DNA of 64,000 nucleotides from an uncultured Flavobacteriales bacterium (GTDB taxonomy: Bacteria; Bacteroidota; Bacteroidia; Flavobacteriales; Crocinitomicaceae). Below are positions 1 to 8,921 of this stretch, in pieces; positions within the stretch are counted from its first letter, which is position 1, and each line of letters opens with the position of its first letter. The DNA lies in the NCBI GenBank assembly GCA_946482515.1, contig CAMLRS010000009.1:62001-126000 (forward strand). Reading direction: 5' to 3'. The notes beneath the pieces are model-generated. The model did not search any database. It had not been told where the DNA came from and worked only from the letters and a program-made list of their open reading frames with translations. The position numbers and the translations under genes were made by a program.

Positions 1-1383
1 CTTGTCTTTCCCGATGCCGAACATCGGCAGCTGGTCGTGCCGGTAGCTTTTGATATCGGCCGTAACGCCTCCGGAAAGGAACGCGCACACGTGTTTGGCT
101 TTCTGCATTTCCTGCAATTCTTCCACCACTTTGAGGAGCTGAATGACGTATTCGGAACCTTCGTAGCGCTCGCGCGGATGGCGGCAGTTGTCGCACATAT
201 CGTTGCAAAGCTTTTCGTCGAAGGCTTCACCGAAGTAATGCAGGATGAATTTGCGGCGGCAAACCGAGGTCTCACTGTAGGAAACGATCTCGCTGAGCAG
301 CTGTTTCCCGATCTCCTGTTCGGCTACCGGTTTGCCCTGGAGGAATTTCTCGAGCTTTTCAATGTCTTTGTAGCTGTAGAAAACGATGCATTCGCCTTCG
401 CCGCCATCGCGACCGGCACGGCCTGTTTCCTGGTAATAGCTTTCGAGCGATTTCGGGATGTCGTGGTGGATCACAAAGCGCACATCGGGTTTGTCGATCC
501 CCATACCAAAGGCAATGGTGGCCACGATCACATCTACTTCTTCCATCAGGAACATATCCTGGTGGCGCGCACGTGTGTTGGCGTCGAGCCCGGCGTGGTA
601 AGCCAGTGCGTTGATGCCGTTAACCTGCAGCAATTCGGCCATTTCTTCCACTTTCTTGCGGGAAAGGCAGTAAATGATACCGGATTTGCCTTCGCGGGCG
701 CGGATGTAGCGGATGATCTCTTTTTCGACCTGTCGTTTCGGACGGATCTCATAGTACAGGTTGTCGCGGTTAAACGACGATTTGTACACCACTGCATCCA
801 GCATGTTGAGGTTCTTCTGGATATCGGTCTGTACTTTCGGCGTTGCCGTAGCCGTTAATGCAATGATCGGAACGTCGGATATTTTCTCGAAGATCTCGCG
901 CAGACGGCGGTATTCCGGACGGAAATCGTGTCCCCATTCCGAAATACAGTGTGCTTCGTCGATGGCGAAGAACGAAATCGGAACGGACGTCAGGAAGTCG
1001 ATATTTTCCTGTTTGGTGAGGGACTCCGGGGCCACGTAGAGCAGCTTGGTCTTCCCTGCAAGAATGTCGTCTTTAACGCGGTTGATCTCTGTTTTGCTGA
1101 GCGAAGAGTTCAGGAAATGGGCCACCGAGTTGTGATCACTCACGTTCCGGATGGCATCCACCTGGTTCTTCATCAGGGCGATCAGCGGTGAAACGATAAT
1201 GGCCGTACCTTCAGAAAGCAGCGCCGGAAGCTGATAACAAAGCGACTTTCCGCCACCCGTTGGCATGATTACGAACGTATTCTTTCGATTCAACACGTTT
1301 GTAATGATGTTTTCCTGCTGTCCTTTGAAACCGTCAAAACCAAAAAAAGTCCGTAGCGCCTCTTTCAGATTTTTTTGATCCAT
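1..1383 (-). CDS. recQ: ATP-dependent DNA helicase RecQ (3' end cut by window)
   Basis: This is a superfamily 2 3'-5' DNA helicase of the RecQ family, which unwinds recombination and stalled-fork intermediates. I translated the minus strand from the ATG at 1383. Visible motifs are motif 0 (FKGQQENI, about residues 19-26), Walker A MPTGGGKS (about 40-47), the DEAH box with the RecQ-specific CISEWGHDFRPEY extension (about 142-158), and the motif VI block YYQETGRAGRDG. Towards the window edge lies a zinc-binding cluster, CRRKFILHYFGE followed by CNDMCDNC, which is typical of the RecQ-C-terminal region. About 461 codons are present and the reading frame runs off position 1, so the RQC winged helix and any HRDC domain lie outside. 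The gene is transcribed away from tatC. Confidence 0.96.
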   Translation of the reverse strand, partial: MDQKNLKEALRTFFGFDGFKGQQENIITNVLNRKNTFVIMPTGGGKSLCYQLPALLSEGTAIIVSPLIALMKNQVDAIRNVSDHNSVAHFLNSSLSKTEINRVKDDILAGKTKLLYVAPESLTKQENIDFLTSVPISFFAIDEAHCISEWGHDFRPEYRRLREIFEKISDVPIIALTATATPKVQTDIQKNLNMLDAVVYKSSFNRDNLYYEIRPKRQVEKEIIRYIRAREGKSGIIYCLSRKKVEEMAELLQVNGINALAYHAGLDANTRARHQDMFLMEEVDVIVATIAFGMGIDKPDVRFVIHHDIPKSLESYYQETGRAGRDGGEGECIVFYSYKDIEKLEKFLQGKPVAEQEIGKQLLSEIVSYSETSVCRRKFILHYFGEAFDEKLCNDMCDNCRHPRERYEGSEYVIQLLKVVEELQEMQKAKHVCAFLSGGVTADIKSYRHDQLPMFGIGKDK

Positions 1384-1802
1384 ACCGTATGAAAATTAGT
1401 GTTATCTATCTGATTTGTAAAAGTTACCCGAAATTAACCATTCTTAGCCAAACCGGTGGTCAAAACTCGGCAACCAGCCTAATATACAAGATTAATCGCC
1501 AAAAACCAACTATTAACGTGAGTTTCATACCAGAATTCCTGTCAGAGTTTTCTGACAGTTGCAGCTGTTAGGCGCATTTGCGAGGAATAGCTGGCTATTG
1601 TAAACGGATGCAACGACACAGATGCATTTGTTCAGGAAAGAGCGCATGGCCACATTTCGCTTACTAAAACAGCCGTCTACTGCCTGAAATACCCTCACCG
1701 TATCCTGATACGCTTCGGGTTTTTCACTTGTATCCAGCTATTTCTAAGCGATCTGACAGCATTCTGGGATCAAACTCACGTTATTAACAAAGAATTGACG
1801 GC
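1384..1802. other. Divergent intergenic region between recQ and tatC
   Basis: No convincing gene. It contains an 8-bp stem hairpin at 1541-1560 (CTGTCAGA / TCTGACAG, 4-nt loop) and a hairpin followed by a T-run at about 1692-1721 (CGTAT-cctg-ATACG nested in ACCC/GGGT, then TTTTT). The second looks like a plus-strand terminator, although no gene is evident upstream of it. A 60-codon frame at 1389-1571 has no domain, signal peptide or good start context and is not called. Confidence 0.4.
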
Positions 1803-1810
1803 TATTTTTG
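1803..1810 (+). promoter_or_regulatory. -7 box TATTTTTG upstream of tatC
   Basis: Exact match to the Bacteroidota housekeeping -7 consensus TAnnTTTG, 32 nt before the chosen tatC ATG. It supports starting tatC at 1843 rather than at the ATG at 1816, which would sit at about the expected transcription start. No clear -33 TTTG is seen. Confidence 0.5.
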
Positions 1811-1842
1811 GGTGAATGGTTAATTTTACCGCCTCGTTAACA

Positions 1843-2637
1843 ATGGAAGAAGAAAAAGACAGCAGTATGAGCTTTCTCCAGCACCTGGAGGAGCTGCGTT
1901 GGCGCCTGGTGCGTTCGGTTGCTGTGATCCTTGTGGTGGCGATCGTGTTGTGGTGGAACCAGGAGTGGATCATGGACAACATTTTCCTTTCCATGAGCAA
2001 GGCCGATTTCGTCACCTTCCACCTGTTTTGCCACTACCTGAACTTCATGTGTGTGGACGAGATCCCGGTCGATTTCCAGAGTACAACCGTGGGCGGACAG
2101 TTTTCCTATGCACTCATGATGAGCTTCCTCGGCGGACTGGTGCTTTCCTTCCCGTATGTGTTCTACCAGCTGTGGAGCTTCGTGAAACCGGGACTGAAAG
2201 TAACCGAGAAGAAGGTCGTGAAAGGCATTACGTTCTACGTGAGCCTGCTGTTCTTCTTCGGTATCCTGTTCGGTTATTTCATCGTAGCGCCGATGAGCGT
2301 GCAGTTCTTCGGAACGTATACGATGTCGAAAAGCATCAAGAACATCTTCACCATCAGCTCCTACATGAGCACGGTGCTCTCCACAATCTTTTATTCCGGA
2401 TTGTTTTTCCTCCTGCCTGTGATTGCCTACCTGTTCGGAAAGCTCGGCATCATTTCTTCGGGTTTTATGAAGAAATACCGCAAGCACGCGATCGTGGGTG
2501 TACTTATCCTCTCGGCCGTGATCACACCGCCGGACATGATCAGCCAGATCATTGTTTCCATTCCGATCCTGCTTTTGTATGAAATCGGCATCTTTGTCGT
2601 GGTGCGGGTTGAGAAGGCGCGCGATAAGCAGAAATAA
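1843..2637 (+). CDS. tatC: Sec-independent protein translocase TatC
   Basis: TatC is the polytopic core of the twin-arginine translocase, which recognises RR signal peptides of folded exported proteins in the inner membrane. The 264-residue protein starts at MEEEKDSS; an upstream ATG at 1816 adds nine unlikely residues. The TatC signature HLEELRWRL lies at residues 14-22. Six hydrophobic segments follow, with the conserved loop after TM2 (FVKPGLK, with E in VTEKK) and the late ITPPDMISQ motif. A periplasmic insertion around residues 55-75 (ADFVTFHLFCHYLNFMCVDE) is typical of Bacteroidota TatC. No tatA/B is adjacent. Confidence 0.97.
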   Translation: MEEEKDSSMSFLQHLEELRWRLVRSVAVILVVAIVLWWNQEWIMDNIFLSMSKADFVTFHLFCHYLNFMCVDEIPVDFQSTTVGGQFSYALMMSFLGGLVLSFPYVFYQLWSFVKPGLKVTEKKVVKGITFYVSLLFFFGILFGYFIVAPMSVQFFGTYTMSKSIKNIFTISSYMSTVLSTIFYSGLFFLLPVIAYLFGKLGIISSGFMKKYRKHAIVGVLILSAVITPPDMISQIIVSIPILLLYEIGIFVVVRVEKARDKQK

Positions 2638-3024
2638 TTTTTGATACTTGATTTTGGATGTTTGATGTTAGGGCATCAAGATTAAATTCAACACATTTTT
2701 TTCACCTCAAGAATCCGCCTTAGGCGGATGAAGACGAATTGCAGACCGCAGTTGGCGGTCGTAGCAATGAGGTAGGCACAAAAGGAAATGTGACGCGCTG
2801 GCGTAGTTCGGAGCGTCCCGATCCGCCGCGGCGGAGACTACACAAAAGATTCGCGCTTTGTCAGCGCACTTTCAGTTACACCAAAAACGCTGCGTCTTTT
2901 GCATAAGCCTCAGCGAACTCTGTCGAAGAGTGGCGGGCGGTTAAGTAATAAGAACAAAATTCGTTAACACCTACGGCCTTTCTGCTCCGGAGCGTTTTTT
3001 TTTCGTTAGTTTTAAGCCAGGATT
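2638..3024. repeat. Gene-free stretch with palindromic intergenic repeats
   Basis: Contains two compact hairpins in series: ATCCGCC-TTA-GGCGGAT at 2713-2729 and GACCGC-N5-GCGGTC at 2744-2760. About 150 nt of repeat-like sequence rich in short GC palindromes follows (for example GATCCGCCGCGGCGGA near 2820). No ORF with coding character was found. Just before the next gene there is a weak -7-like TAGTTTTA at 3007-3014. It looks like a dispersed non-coding repeat, but I could not identify a second full copy in this window. Confidence 0.4.
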
Positions 3025-5487
3025 ATGAGAATTTCTGGCTTACTCCTTCTTTTCCAGTTAACTACCGGTTTGTTGTTCGCTCAGCAGACAAAAATCACCG
3101 GCACGGTCACCGACGCAGAATCGGGTGATCCGATTCCGTTCGTCCATGTGATTTTCCAGGATTCGAAAATAGGCACCTTCACCGATACGCTCGGCCAGTT
3201 CGTTCTGGAAACATATTACGCTACCGACAGCCTTCAATTTTACTATTCCGGATACGATGTACAAACGATCAAAGTTCGCCGTGACGAAGCCCAGGAAATC
3301 AACGTAAAGCTCAAAGTCACCATTGAAGAGATCGACGAGATCGTGGTGAAGCCGCCGGATGAATTCCCTTCGACCACGCTGCACAAACGCGTGATAGCGC
3401 ACAAGCACATCAACAACAAGGAAAAGCTACATTCGTATGGCTACGAGCTGTACAACAAGATTCAGATCGACCTGAACAACATCGGCGATAAATTCGATGA
3501 GCGCGGACTGGTGAAACGCCTCGACCTCGTGCTCGAATACCTCGATTCGGCCGATAACGGAACCACCTTTCTGCCGGTCATCCTGAGTGAAAACATTTCG
3601 CAGTTCAATTTCCGGAACAATCCCAAGAAGAAAAAAGAAGTCGTTTCGGCGACCCGCATTACGGGAATCGACAACCTGCAGCTCAACCAGTTCCTGGGTG
3701 AAATGTACCTCGATTTCAACATCTACGACAACTACATCGTGTTGTTCAACAAAGCATTCGTGAGCCCGGTGGCCAACTTCGCACGCAGCTATTACCGGTT
3801 CTACCTCGAAGATTCGACCTTTATCGATAACCAGTGGTGCTACAAGCTGCGTTTTACACCGAAACGTACCGGCGACATGACTTTCGAAGGTGAAATGTGG
3901 ATCCACGATACCACCTACGCGGTGAAGAACATCAAGGCCAATATCTCGCCGTGGGCCAATATCAACTACGTGCAGGATCTCTACCTCGAGCACCATTTCG
4001 ACCAGGTGCAGAAGGAAGTCTGGATGCTCACGGAGGAAAAGATGATCATCGACCTGAAGATCACTAAGAAGACGGAGATCTATGGCTTTTACGGCCGCAA
4101 ATACACCTCACGGCGAAACTTTGTGATCAACAAGGATTACCCCGACGATTTCTACAAATCGGATAACACGGTTGAATTTGAAGACGGCGCCAAAACCCGA
4201 ACCGACGCTTACTGGGCCGAACACCGGCACGTTCCGCTCGGCTTGCAGGAACAGGGCATCGACCAGATGATCGACTCGCTGAACCGCGATCCGTTCTTCA
4301 AATTCCTGAAGAACTTCACCTACATGGCTTCCACGGGCTATTATCCGCTGGGCAAGATTGAGATCGGCTCCATCCACGCATTGGTATCGCTGAACCCGGT
4401 AGAAAAATTCCGGACAGGACTTGCGCTTCGTACTTCGAACGATTTCTCACGCCGATTAGAACTCGGTGGAAAACTCTACTACGGCTTCGGCGACGAACGC
4501 TTCAAATACGGCGCTACCGTTCGCTACAACATCACGCCGAAAAAACGCGGGATGCTGACTTCCTATTTCAATTACGACATTGAACAGATCGGAACGTCGC
4601 CCACAGCTGCTGCGATCGGTTCCACTTTCAGCTCGCTCCTGCGCACCGGTCCGCTCGATAAACTGACCTTCGTAGCCAAAGGCGGATTGAACCTCGAAAA
4701 AGACATAGGCAAAGACATTATCCTGTTCGGCGGCATGGAGTACAAAGAGTACACTGCACTTGGCCGGGCCAATTACCAGCGCATCGATCCTGCGACCAGC
4801 GATACGATCGATATTTCCAAAGTGCAGTCGACCGAAGTCACGCTGCGTTTCCGCTGGGCCAAGGACGAAGAATTCATTTCCGGCTCGTTCGACCGCACCT
4901 CGCTGACGTCCAAATACCCGATCTTCTCTATCCAGGGTATTTTCGGGATCAAAGGCGTTTTTGGCAGCGATTACAACTACCAGCGCATTGAATTTGCCAT
5001 GGAACACACGCGCACAGTGGGTGTATTCGGACGCATTCGTTATGGTCTGAATGCCGGCTACATTTTCGGAACGGTGGCTTATCCTTTCCTGAAAGTACAC
5101 GAAGGATCGCAGTCCTACTGGCTGTATACGAACTCCTTCAACAAGCTCAATTTCTTCGAGTTCATTTCCGACCAGTACGTAGGTGCGCTCGTGGAGCAAC
5201 ACTGGGAAGGCTTGTTCTTCGACCGCATTCCGCTGATCAAAAAGCTCAAATGGCGTTTGGTTACTACCGGTCGCATCACGTATGGCGCCATCAGCAACCG
5301 TCACCAGCAAGCCATGCTCCTGCCTGAATTCACCAAGCGCTTCGGTAACACACCGTATGCGGAAGTGGCCGTTGGAATCGAGAATATCTTCAAAGTAGGT
5401 CGAGTAGATCTCGTGTGGCGTTTGACGCATCTCGATCCGGGGATGAATCCGTTGGGGATCAGGGCTCGATGGGCGTTGAATTTCTGA
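3025..5487 (+). CDS. DUF5686 / carboxypeptidase-regulatory-like outer membrane protein
   Basis: An 820-residue outer-membrane protein of unknown biochemical role. It has a signal peptide (residues 1-19, cleavage after LLFAQ), then a carboxypeptidase-regulatory-like beta-sandwich (TKITGTVTDAESGDPIPFVHV..., about 22-105) of the kind found at the N-terminus of TonB-dependent receptors. The DUF5686 region follows and ends as a predicted beta-barrel (alternating aromatic/polar strands, terminal residue F). No TonB box or plug domain is seen, so it is not a classical receptor. It is monocistronic, followed by an inverted CCTCCC-type repeat and then lptB. The family is widespread in Bacteroidota; function is uncertain. 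Confidence 0.85.
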   Translation: MRISGLLLLFQLTTGLLFAQQTKITGTVTDAESGDPIPFVHVIFQDSKIGTFTDTLGQFVLETYYATDSLQFYYSGYDVQTIKVRRDEAQEINVKLKVTIEEIDEIVVKPPDEFPSTTLHKRVIAHKHINNKEKLHSYGYELYNKIQIDLNNIGDKFDERGLVKRLDLVLEYLDSADNGTTFLPVILSENISQFNFRNNPKKKKEVVSATRITGIDNLQLNQFLGEMYLDFNIYDNYIVLFNKAFVSPVANFARSYYRFYLEDSTFIDNQWCYKLRFTPKRTGDMTFEGEMWIHDTTYAVKNIKANISPWANINYVQDLYLEHHFDQVQKEVWMLTEEKMIIDLKITKKTEIYGFYGRKYTSRRNFVINKDYPDDFYKSDNTVEFEDGAKTRTDAYWAEHRHVPLGLQEQGIDQMIDSLNRDPFFKFLKNFTYMASTGYYPLGKIEIGSIHALVSLNPVEKFRTGLALRTSNDFSRRLELGGKLYYGFGDERFKYGATVRYNITPKKRGMLTSYFNYDIEQIGTSPTAAAIGSTFSSLLRTGPLDKLTFVAKGGLNLEKDIGKDIILFGGMEYKEYTALGRANYQRIDPATSDTIDISKVQSTEVTLRFRWAKDEEFISGSFDRTSLTSKYPIFSIQGIFGIKGVFGSDYNYQRIEFAMEHTRTVGVFGRIRYGLNAGYIFGTVAYPFLKVHEGSQSYWLYTNSFNKLNFFEFISDQYVGALVEQHWEGLFFDRIPLIKKLKWRLVTTGRITYGAISNRHQQAMLLPEFTKRFGNTPYAEVAVGIENIFKVGRVDLVWRLTHLDPGMNPLGIRARWALNF

Positions 5488-5490
5488 TGT

Positions 5491-5578
5491 CCCTCCTCCC
5501 TTGAGGGAGGACCGAGGAGGGTGGCGTAAAACGACAAATGGGTTAGCCACCTCCCTTTATCCCTCCTCAAGGAGGGAA
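5491..5578. repeat. CCTCCCTTGAGGGAGG-type inverted repeat, copy 1
   Basis: Begins a few bases after the DUF5686 stop. The left arm contains the 16-bp palindrome CCTCCCTTGAGGGAGG (5495-5510) followed by GAGGAGGGTGGC. The right arm (5547-5577) is roughly its reverse complement. Related copies are at 21395 and 36553, and a half copy is at about 44161. Always being 3' of a gene suggests a role as, or tolerance at, transcript ends. Confidence 0.7.
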
Positions 5579-5612
5579 ACAATCTAACTCCAATTCGTTT
5601 GAGTAATTCTAC

Positions 5613-5620
5613 TAGTTTTG
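5613..5620 (+). promoter_or_regulatory. -7 box TAGTTTTG upstream of lptB
   Basis: Exact TAnnTTTG match ending 4 nt before the GTG start of lptB. If it is used, the transcript would begin at or just inside the start codon, meaning a leaderless or nearly leaderless mRNA, or else translation starts further in. Confidence 0.4.
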
Positions 5621-5624
5621 TAAT

Positions 5625-6356
5625 GTGAAGCTGCATACCGATCATATCAAGAAAACGTACAAAGGCCGCGGTGTGGTCAAGGGCGTGACCGTGGAAGTGA
5701 ACCAGGGCGAAATCGTTGGACTGCTTGGTCCGAACGGCGCCGGGAAAACCACTTCGTTTTACATGATGGTAGGGCTGGTGAAACCCGACGAAGGCCACGT
5801 GTACCTCGACGATCTGGAGATCACCCACTACCCGATGTACAAGCGCTCGCAGCTCGGTATTGGCTACCTGCCGCAGGAAGTTTCCGTTTTCCGGAAGCTG
5901 AGCGTGGAAGACAACGTGATGGCCATCCTGGAGATGACCGATCTCACCAAGCCGCAGCGCAAGGAACGCCTGGAACAGCTGCTGGAAGAATTTAGCCTGA
6001 CACACGTACGCAAGAACCTCGGTAACCGCCTTTCGGGTGGTGAAAAACGCCGTACGGAAATTGCCCGCGCACTGGCCACGAACCCGAAATTCGTGCTGCT
6101 CGATGAACCATTTGCCGGTGTGGATCCGATTGCGGTGGAAGACATCCAAAGTATCGTAGCCGACCTGCGCAAGCGCAACATCGGTATCCTGATCACCGAC
6201 CACAACGTGCAGGAAACGCTGTCGATTACCGATCGCGCTTACCTGTTGTTTGAAGGCAGCATTTTGAAATCCGGCACGGCCGAAGAGCTCGCCGACGATC
6301 CACAGGTTCGGAAAGTGTACCTGGGTCAGAATTTCGTGCTGCGCAGAAAATCGTAA
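5625..6356 (+). CDS. lptB: LPS export ABC transporter ATP-binding protein LptB
   Basis: This 243-residue cytoplasmic ATPase powers LptFG extraction of lipopolysaccharide from the inner membrane. Motifs: Walker A GPNGAGKT (35-42), Q-loop PQEVSVF (83-89), ABC signature LSGGEKRR (136-143), Walker B VLLDEP (157-162), H-loop histidine 193. The LptB-type segment [12 protein letters not shown] and the C-terminal ...[13 protein letters not shown] match the family. It starts with GTG at 5625; the overlapping ATG at 5623 is out of frame and stops at once. lptF/G/C/A are not adjacent. An 11-nt gap separates it from the next gene, so the two may be cotranscribed. Confidence 0.95.
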   Translation: MKLHTDHIKKTYKGRGVVKGVTVEVNQGEIVGLLGPNGAGKTTSFYMMVGLVKPDEGHVYLDDLEITHYPMYKRSQLGIGYLPQEVSVFRKLSVEDNVMAILEMTDLTKPQRKERLEQLLEEFSLTHVRKNLGNRLSGGEKRRTEIARALATNPKFVLLDEPFAGVDPIAVEDIQSIVADLRKRNIGILITDHNVQETLSITDRAYLLFEGSILKSGTAEELADDPQVRKVYLGQNFVLRRKS

Positions 6357-6367
6357 ATCGTTTCGCC

Positions 6368-6811
6368 ATGAGATATACTGTTTCTACTACCATCAACGCG
6401 CCAATAACTGAAGTCATCAAGCGCTTCGACAACGCCGACCTGATGAAAGAATGGATGGAAGGCTTACAAAGCTTCGAACACCTCGAAGGAACACCCGGAC
6501 AGGTCGGAGCCAGATCGCGGTTAAAATTCCAGATGGGCAAGCGTCGTTTCGAAATGGTCGAGACCATCACCAAACGCGATCTTCCGGATGTTTTTGCCGG
6601 CTATTACGAAGCCAACGGCGTGTACAACGAAGTAAGCGCTCATTTCAAGCCTGTCGATGCGAACACTACGCAGTACGATTCGGAACAGTATTTCCAGTTC
6701 AAAGGCGGCATGAAAGTATTCGGGTGGTTGTTTCCAGGATTGTTCAAAAAGCAGTCGCGTAAGTACCTGGACGATTTCAAGAATTTTGTGGAGCGGGATT
6801 ATAAGCCTTGA
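6368..6811 (+). CDS. SRPBCC (START-like) family protein
   Basis: A 147-residue cytoplasmic protein with the START/Bet v 1 helix-grip fold. It opens with the typical first strand and helix (MRYTVSTTINAPITEVIKRFDNADLMKEWMEGL). A LEGTPGQVGARSRLKF strand pair and the long C-terminal helix ending in DDFKNFVERD follow. Such proteins bind a hydrophobic ligand; substrate unknown. It lies 11 nt after lptB on the same strand. Confidence 0.8.
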   Translation: MRYTVSTTINAPITEVIKRFDNADLMKEWMEGLQSFEHLEGTPGQVGARSRLKFQMGKRRFEMVETITKRDLPDVFAGYYEANGVYNEVSAHFKPVDANTTQYDSEQYFQFKGGMKVFGWLFPGLFKKQSRKYLDDFKNFVERDYKP

Positions 6812-6901
6812 CATAGCAGATTCACTATGTGACCATCCTCCCCGAAGAAGGAAGGAGGAAAGATGCACAACCCTGCGTGCCGCTCAGAGATTTTCAGGCA
6901 C

Positions 6902-6930
6902 AAAAAAAGCCTCCTTGTGGGAAAGAGGCT
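6902..6930 (-). terminator. Rho-independent terminator of the 47-residue lipoprotein gene
   Basis: On the minus strand, stem AGCCTC / GAGGCT with an 11-nt loop is followed by a run of seven T. It lies 22 nt beyond the stop of the small lipoprotein gene at 6953-7096. Confidence 0.7.
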
Positions 6931-6952
6931 CACTTCATTTTCTAAATGGGAT

Positions 6953-7096
6953 TTATTTTGATGCGAGGTCGTTGTTGGTTTCAACCTGATCAACACTTCC
7001 GTAAGCATCACAGTGGCCTCCTTGTGAGGATCCGCAAGACGCTGCTACAACTGCAACAAAGGCGGCGATAGCAGTAAGGGCAAAAAATCTTTTCAT
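6953..7096 (-). CDS. Small lipoprotein, 47 residues
   Basis: A short gene read by hand. It has a charged MKRFF start, a hydrophobic stretch (ALTAIAAFVAVVAAS), then a lipobox with the acylated cysteine at residue 21 (VAASCGSS). The mature peptide is only 27 residues, with GGHCDAYG in the middle and an acidic/amide tail (VDQVETNNDLASK). An exact -7 box upstream (7140-7147) and a strong terminator downstream (6902-6930) make it a complete monocistronic unit. A second cysteine (C29) could pair or bind a ligand. I recall similar CDAYG-containing mini-lipoproteins in related Flavobacteriales but know no function. Confidence 0.8.
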   Translation of the reverse strand: MKRFFALTAIAAFVAVVAASCGSSQGGHCDAYGSVDQVETNNDLASK

Positions 7097-7139
7097 CGTT
7101 GTGCGTTTATTAGTTTCAACTAGTTGCTGTAAGAGAATA

Positions 7140-7147
7140 CAAATCTA
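7140..7147 (-). promoter_or_regulatory. -7 box TAGATTTG for the small lipoprotein gene
   Basis: Exact TAnnTTTG match on the minus strand, 43 nt upstream of the ATG at 7096. It supports that this tiny gene is a real, separately transcribed unit. Confidence 0.5.
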
Positions 7148-7193
7148 TAGATTTTAACGTTACTTAGCGTAAAATATTATCCACATTTAACGT

Positions 7194-8921
7194 TTGAAAT
7201 TATTGAATCCAAGGCGTTTGTATGCATTTAAGGGGGCTTTTTGGTCATCCTTCACCCTCCTGATTGCCGCATTCCTGCTTTGTTTCAGTAGTTATTCACA
7301 AATTTCTGTCTCCTACCAGATCGATGGACTAAAAAGCGTTTCAAAACACCCAAAAAACAGTTTTTCCGACAGTATTTCGATGGCCCGCTATCTCGATGAG
7401 CTGTCTTTTACGGCCTATAAACAGGGGTTCCTGGCGTTCAGTATCGATACACTTATCCGCACCGACAGCCTGCAATTTACCGTTAAGGGCAACACCGGAA
7501 ACAGCTTCCGCCAGATCCATCTCACCATTTCCGACGACAACCGGAAATTGCTGAAAAAGATCGGCATTCAACCCCGGAGCGTAGCCACCCTGCGCGCCAA
7601 TCCGACGGAAGTGGCCCGCATGCTGAAAGAAACGCTGGAAAAGCTCGAAAACAGCGGCTACCCGTTTGCCAAAGTCGGGCTGAACACCCTGCAAATCGAT
7701 GGCGAAACCATTCATTCCGAGCTGTACATCGAACGCAATAACGAAGTGAAGTGGAAAAAGCTGCACATCGTGGGCGAACGGACCGGCGTGACCGAACGCT
7801 TCCTGCTGAATTACCTGCACATTACCATTGGCGATCCGTTTTCACAGGAAACCGTGATGCTCGTTCCTTTGCGGTTGAAGCAAATCACCTATCTCGGTCA
7901 GACAAAGCCCGCCGAATTGCTTTTCACTGCCGAGGGCGCCGAGCTGTTCCTCTACCTCGAGAGCAAGCCTGTTTCGCTGTTCAACGGTACGGTCGGGCTG
8001 CAGCAAAATCCCGTGACCAAAACCTACCAGTTTACCGGCGATCTGCGGCTGAAGCTGCAAAACGTCCTGCGTCGCGGCGAGCTCTTCGACCTGAACTGGC
8101 GCTCCATTCAGCCATCGAGTCCGCAGCTGAAGCTGTTGCTCAGCTATCCATATTTGTTCAACACACCATTCGGTGTCGAAGGGCAACTCCAGCTGTTTAA
8201 GCGCGATTCGACATTTCTCGAATTATCGTCTTCCGCTGGTGTGAGCTACTTCCTCTCAGCCGGCAACACACTCAAGGCGTTCTACAAGAATTACAATTCA
8301 ACGCTGCTGGGCGCCCAGCTTTCGGGCGGTACGTACGGATCGGTGAAAAGCAACCAATACGGGTTGTCGCTCACGCATCAATCCATCGATTACCTGCCTA
8401 ATCCCACACGCGGACTGCTGTGGAGCGTTGAAGGAAGCGCCGGGAACCGTACCGTTACCAAAGACTCCAATGAATTCAAATCGCTGGTATTCTCCGGAAA
8501 AATCCGGCTCGAAAGCTACCTTCCGCTGGCCAAACGACACGTGGTGAAACTGGCCGTTGTTTCGGAAACGTTCTACACAGACAGCATTCAGCAAAACGAG
8601 CTGATGCGCTTCGGCGGGAACCTCAGTCAGCGCGGGTTCATGGAGGACGAATTGCTGGCCACGGCCCGCAGTACCGGAACGGTGGAATACCGTTTCCTGC
8701 TCGACCGGAACTCCTATCTTTTCGCCTTTTTTGATCAAAGCTGGTACGAACGCAATATGCGGGTTTTCAGTCGTGATTTCCCTTTCGGATTCGGCGCCGG
8801 GCTATCGTTCGGAACCAATATCGGGATCTTTTCCCTCACGTACGCCCTCGGCAAACAGCTTAACAACCCTATTCTGCTCCGCGATTCGAAGATTCATTTT
8901 GGATACGTCGCCTACTTTTAG
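7194..8921 (+). CDS. BamA/TamA-like outer membrane barrel protein
   Basis: A 575-residue protein with a TTG start (no in-frame ATG nearby) and a signal peptide (FSSYSQ near residue 35). Residues 40-260 look like POTRA-type alpha/beta modules (GYPFAKVGLNTLQIDGETIHSELYIERNNEVKWKKLHIVGERTGVTERFLLNYL). Residues 265-575 form an Omp85-like barrel (NVLRRGELFDLNWRS, GFGAGLSFGTNIGIFSLTYALGKQ) ending in YVAYF. It is shorter than BamA (about 750-850) and lacks five POTRAs, so it is more likely a TamA- or ShlB-like member. Partner and substrate unknown. No tamB-like gene is adjacent. Confidence 0.75.
   Translation: MKLLNPRRLYAFKGAFWSSFTLLIAAFLLCFSSYSQISVSYQIDGLKSVSKHPKNSFSDSISMARYLDELSFTAYKQGFLAFSIDTLIRTDSLQFTVKGNTGNSFRQIHLTISDDNRKLLKKIGIQPRSVATLRANPTEVARMLKETLEKLENSGYPFAKVGLNTLQIDGETIHSELYIERNNEVKWKKLHIVGERTGVTERFLLNYLHITIGDPFSQETVMLVPLRLKQITYLGQTKPAELLFTAEGAELFLYLESKPVSLFNGTVGLQQNPVTKTYQFTGDLRLKLQNVLRRGELFDLNWRSIQPSSPQLKLLLSYPYLFNTPFGVEGQLQLFKRDSTFLELSSSAGVSYFLSAGNTLKAFYKNYNSTLLGAQLSGGTYGSVKSNQYGLSLTHQSIDYLPNPTRGLLWSVEGSAGNRTVTKDSNEFKSLVFSGKIRLESYLPLAKRHVVKLAVVSETFYTDSIQQNELMRFGGNLSQRGFMEDELLATARSTGTVEYRFLLDRNSYLFAFFDQSWYERNMRVFSRDFPFGFGAGLSFGTNIGIFSLTYALGKQLNNPILLRDSKIHFGYVAYF

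Noticed and set aside
37..858. Plus-strand ORF of 273 codons at the window start
   Set aside because: It is antisense to recQ, whose helicase motifs are unambiguous.
1389..1571. 60-codon ORF between recQ and tatC
   Set aside because: No signal peptide, domain or start context; it runs into a hairpin and is probably chance.
4456..5550. Minus-strand ORF of 364 codons
   Set aside because: It is a shadow of the DUF5686 barrel gene on the opposite strand, and its composition is not protein-like.
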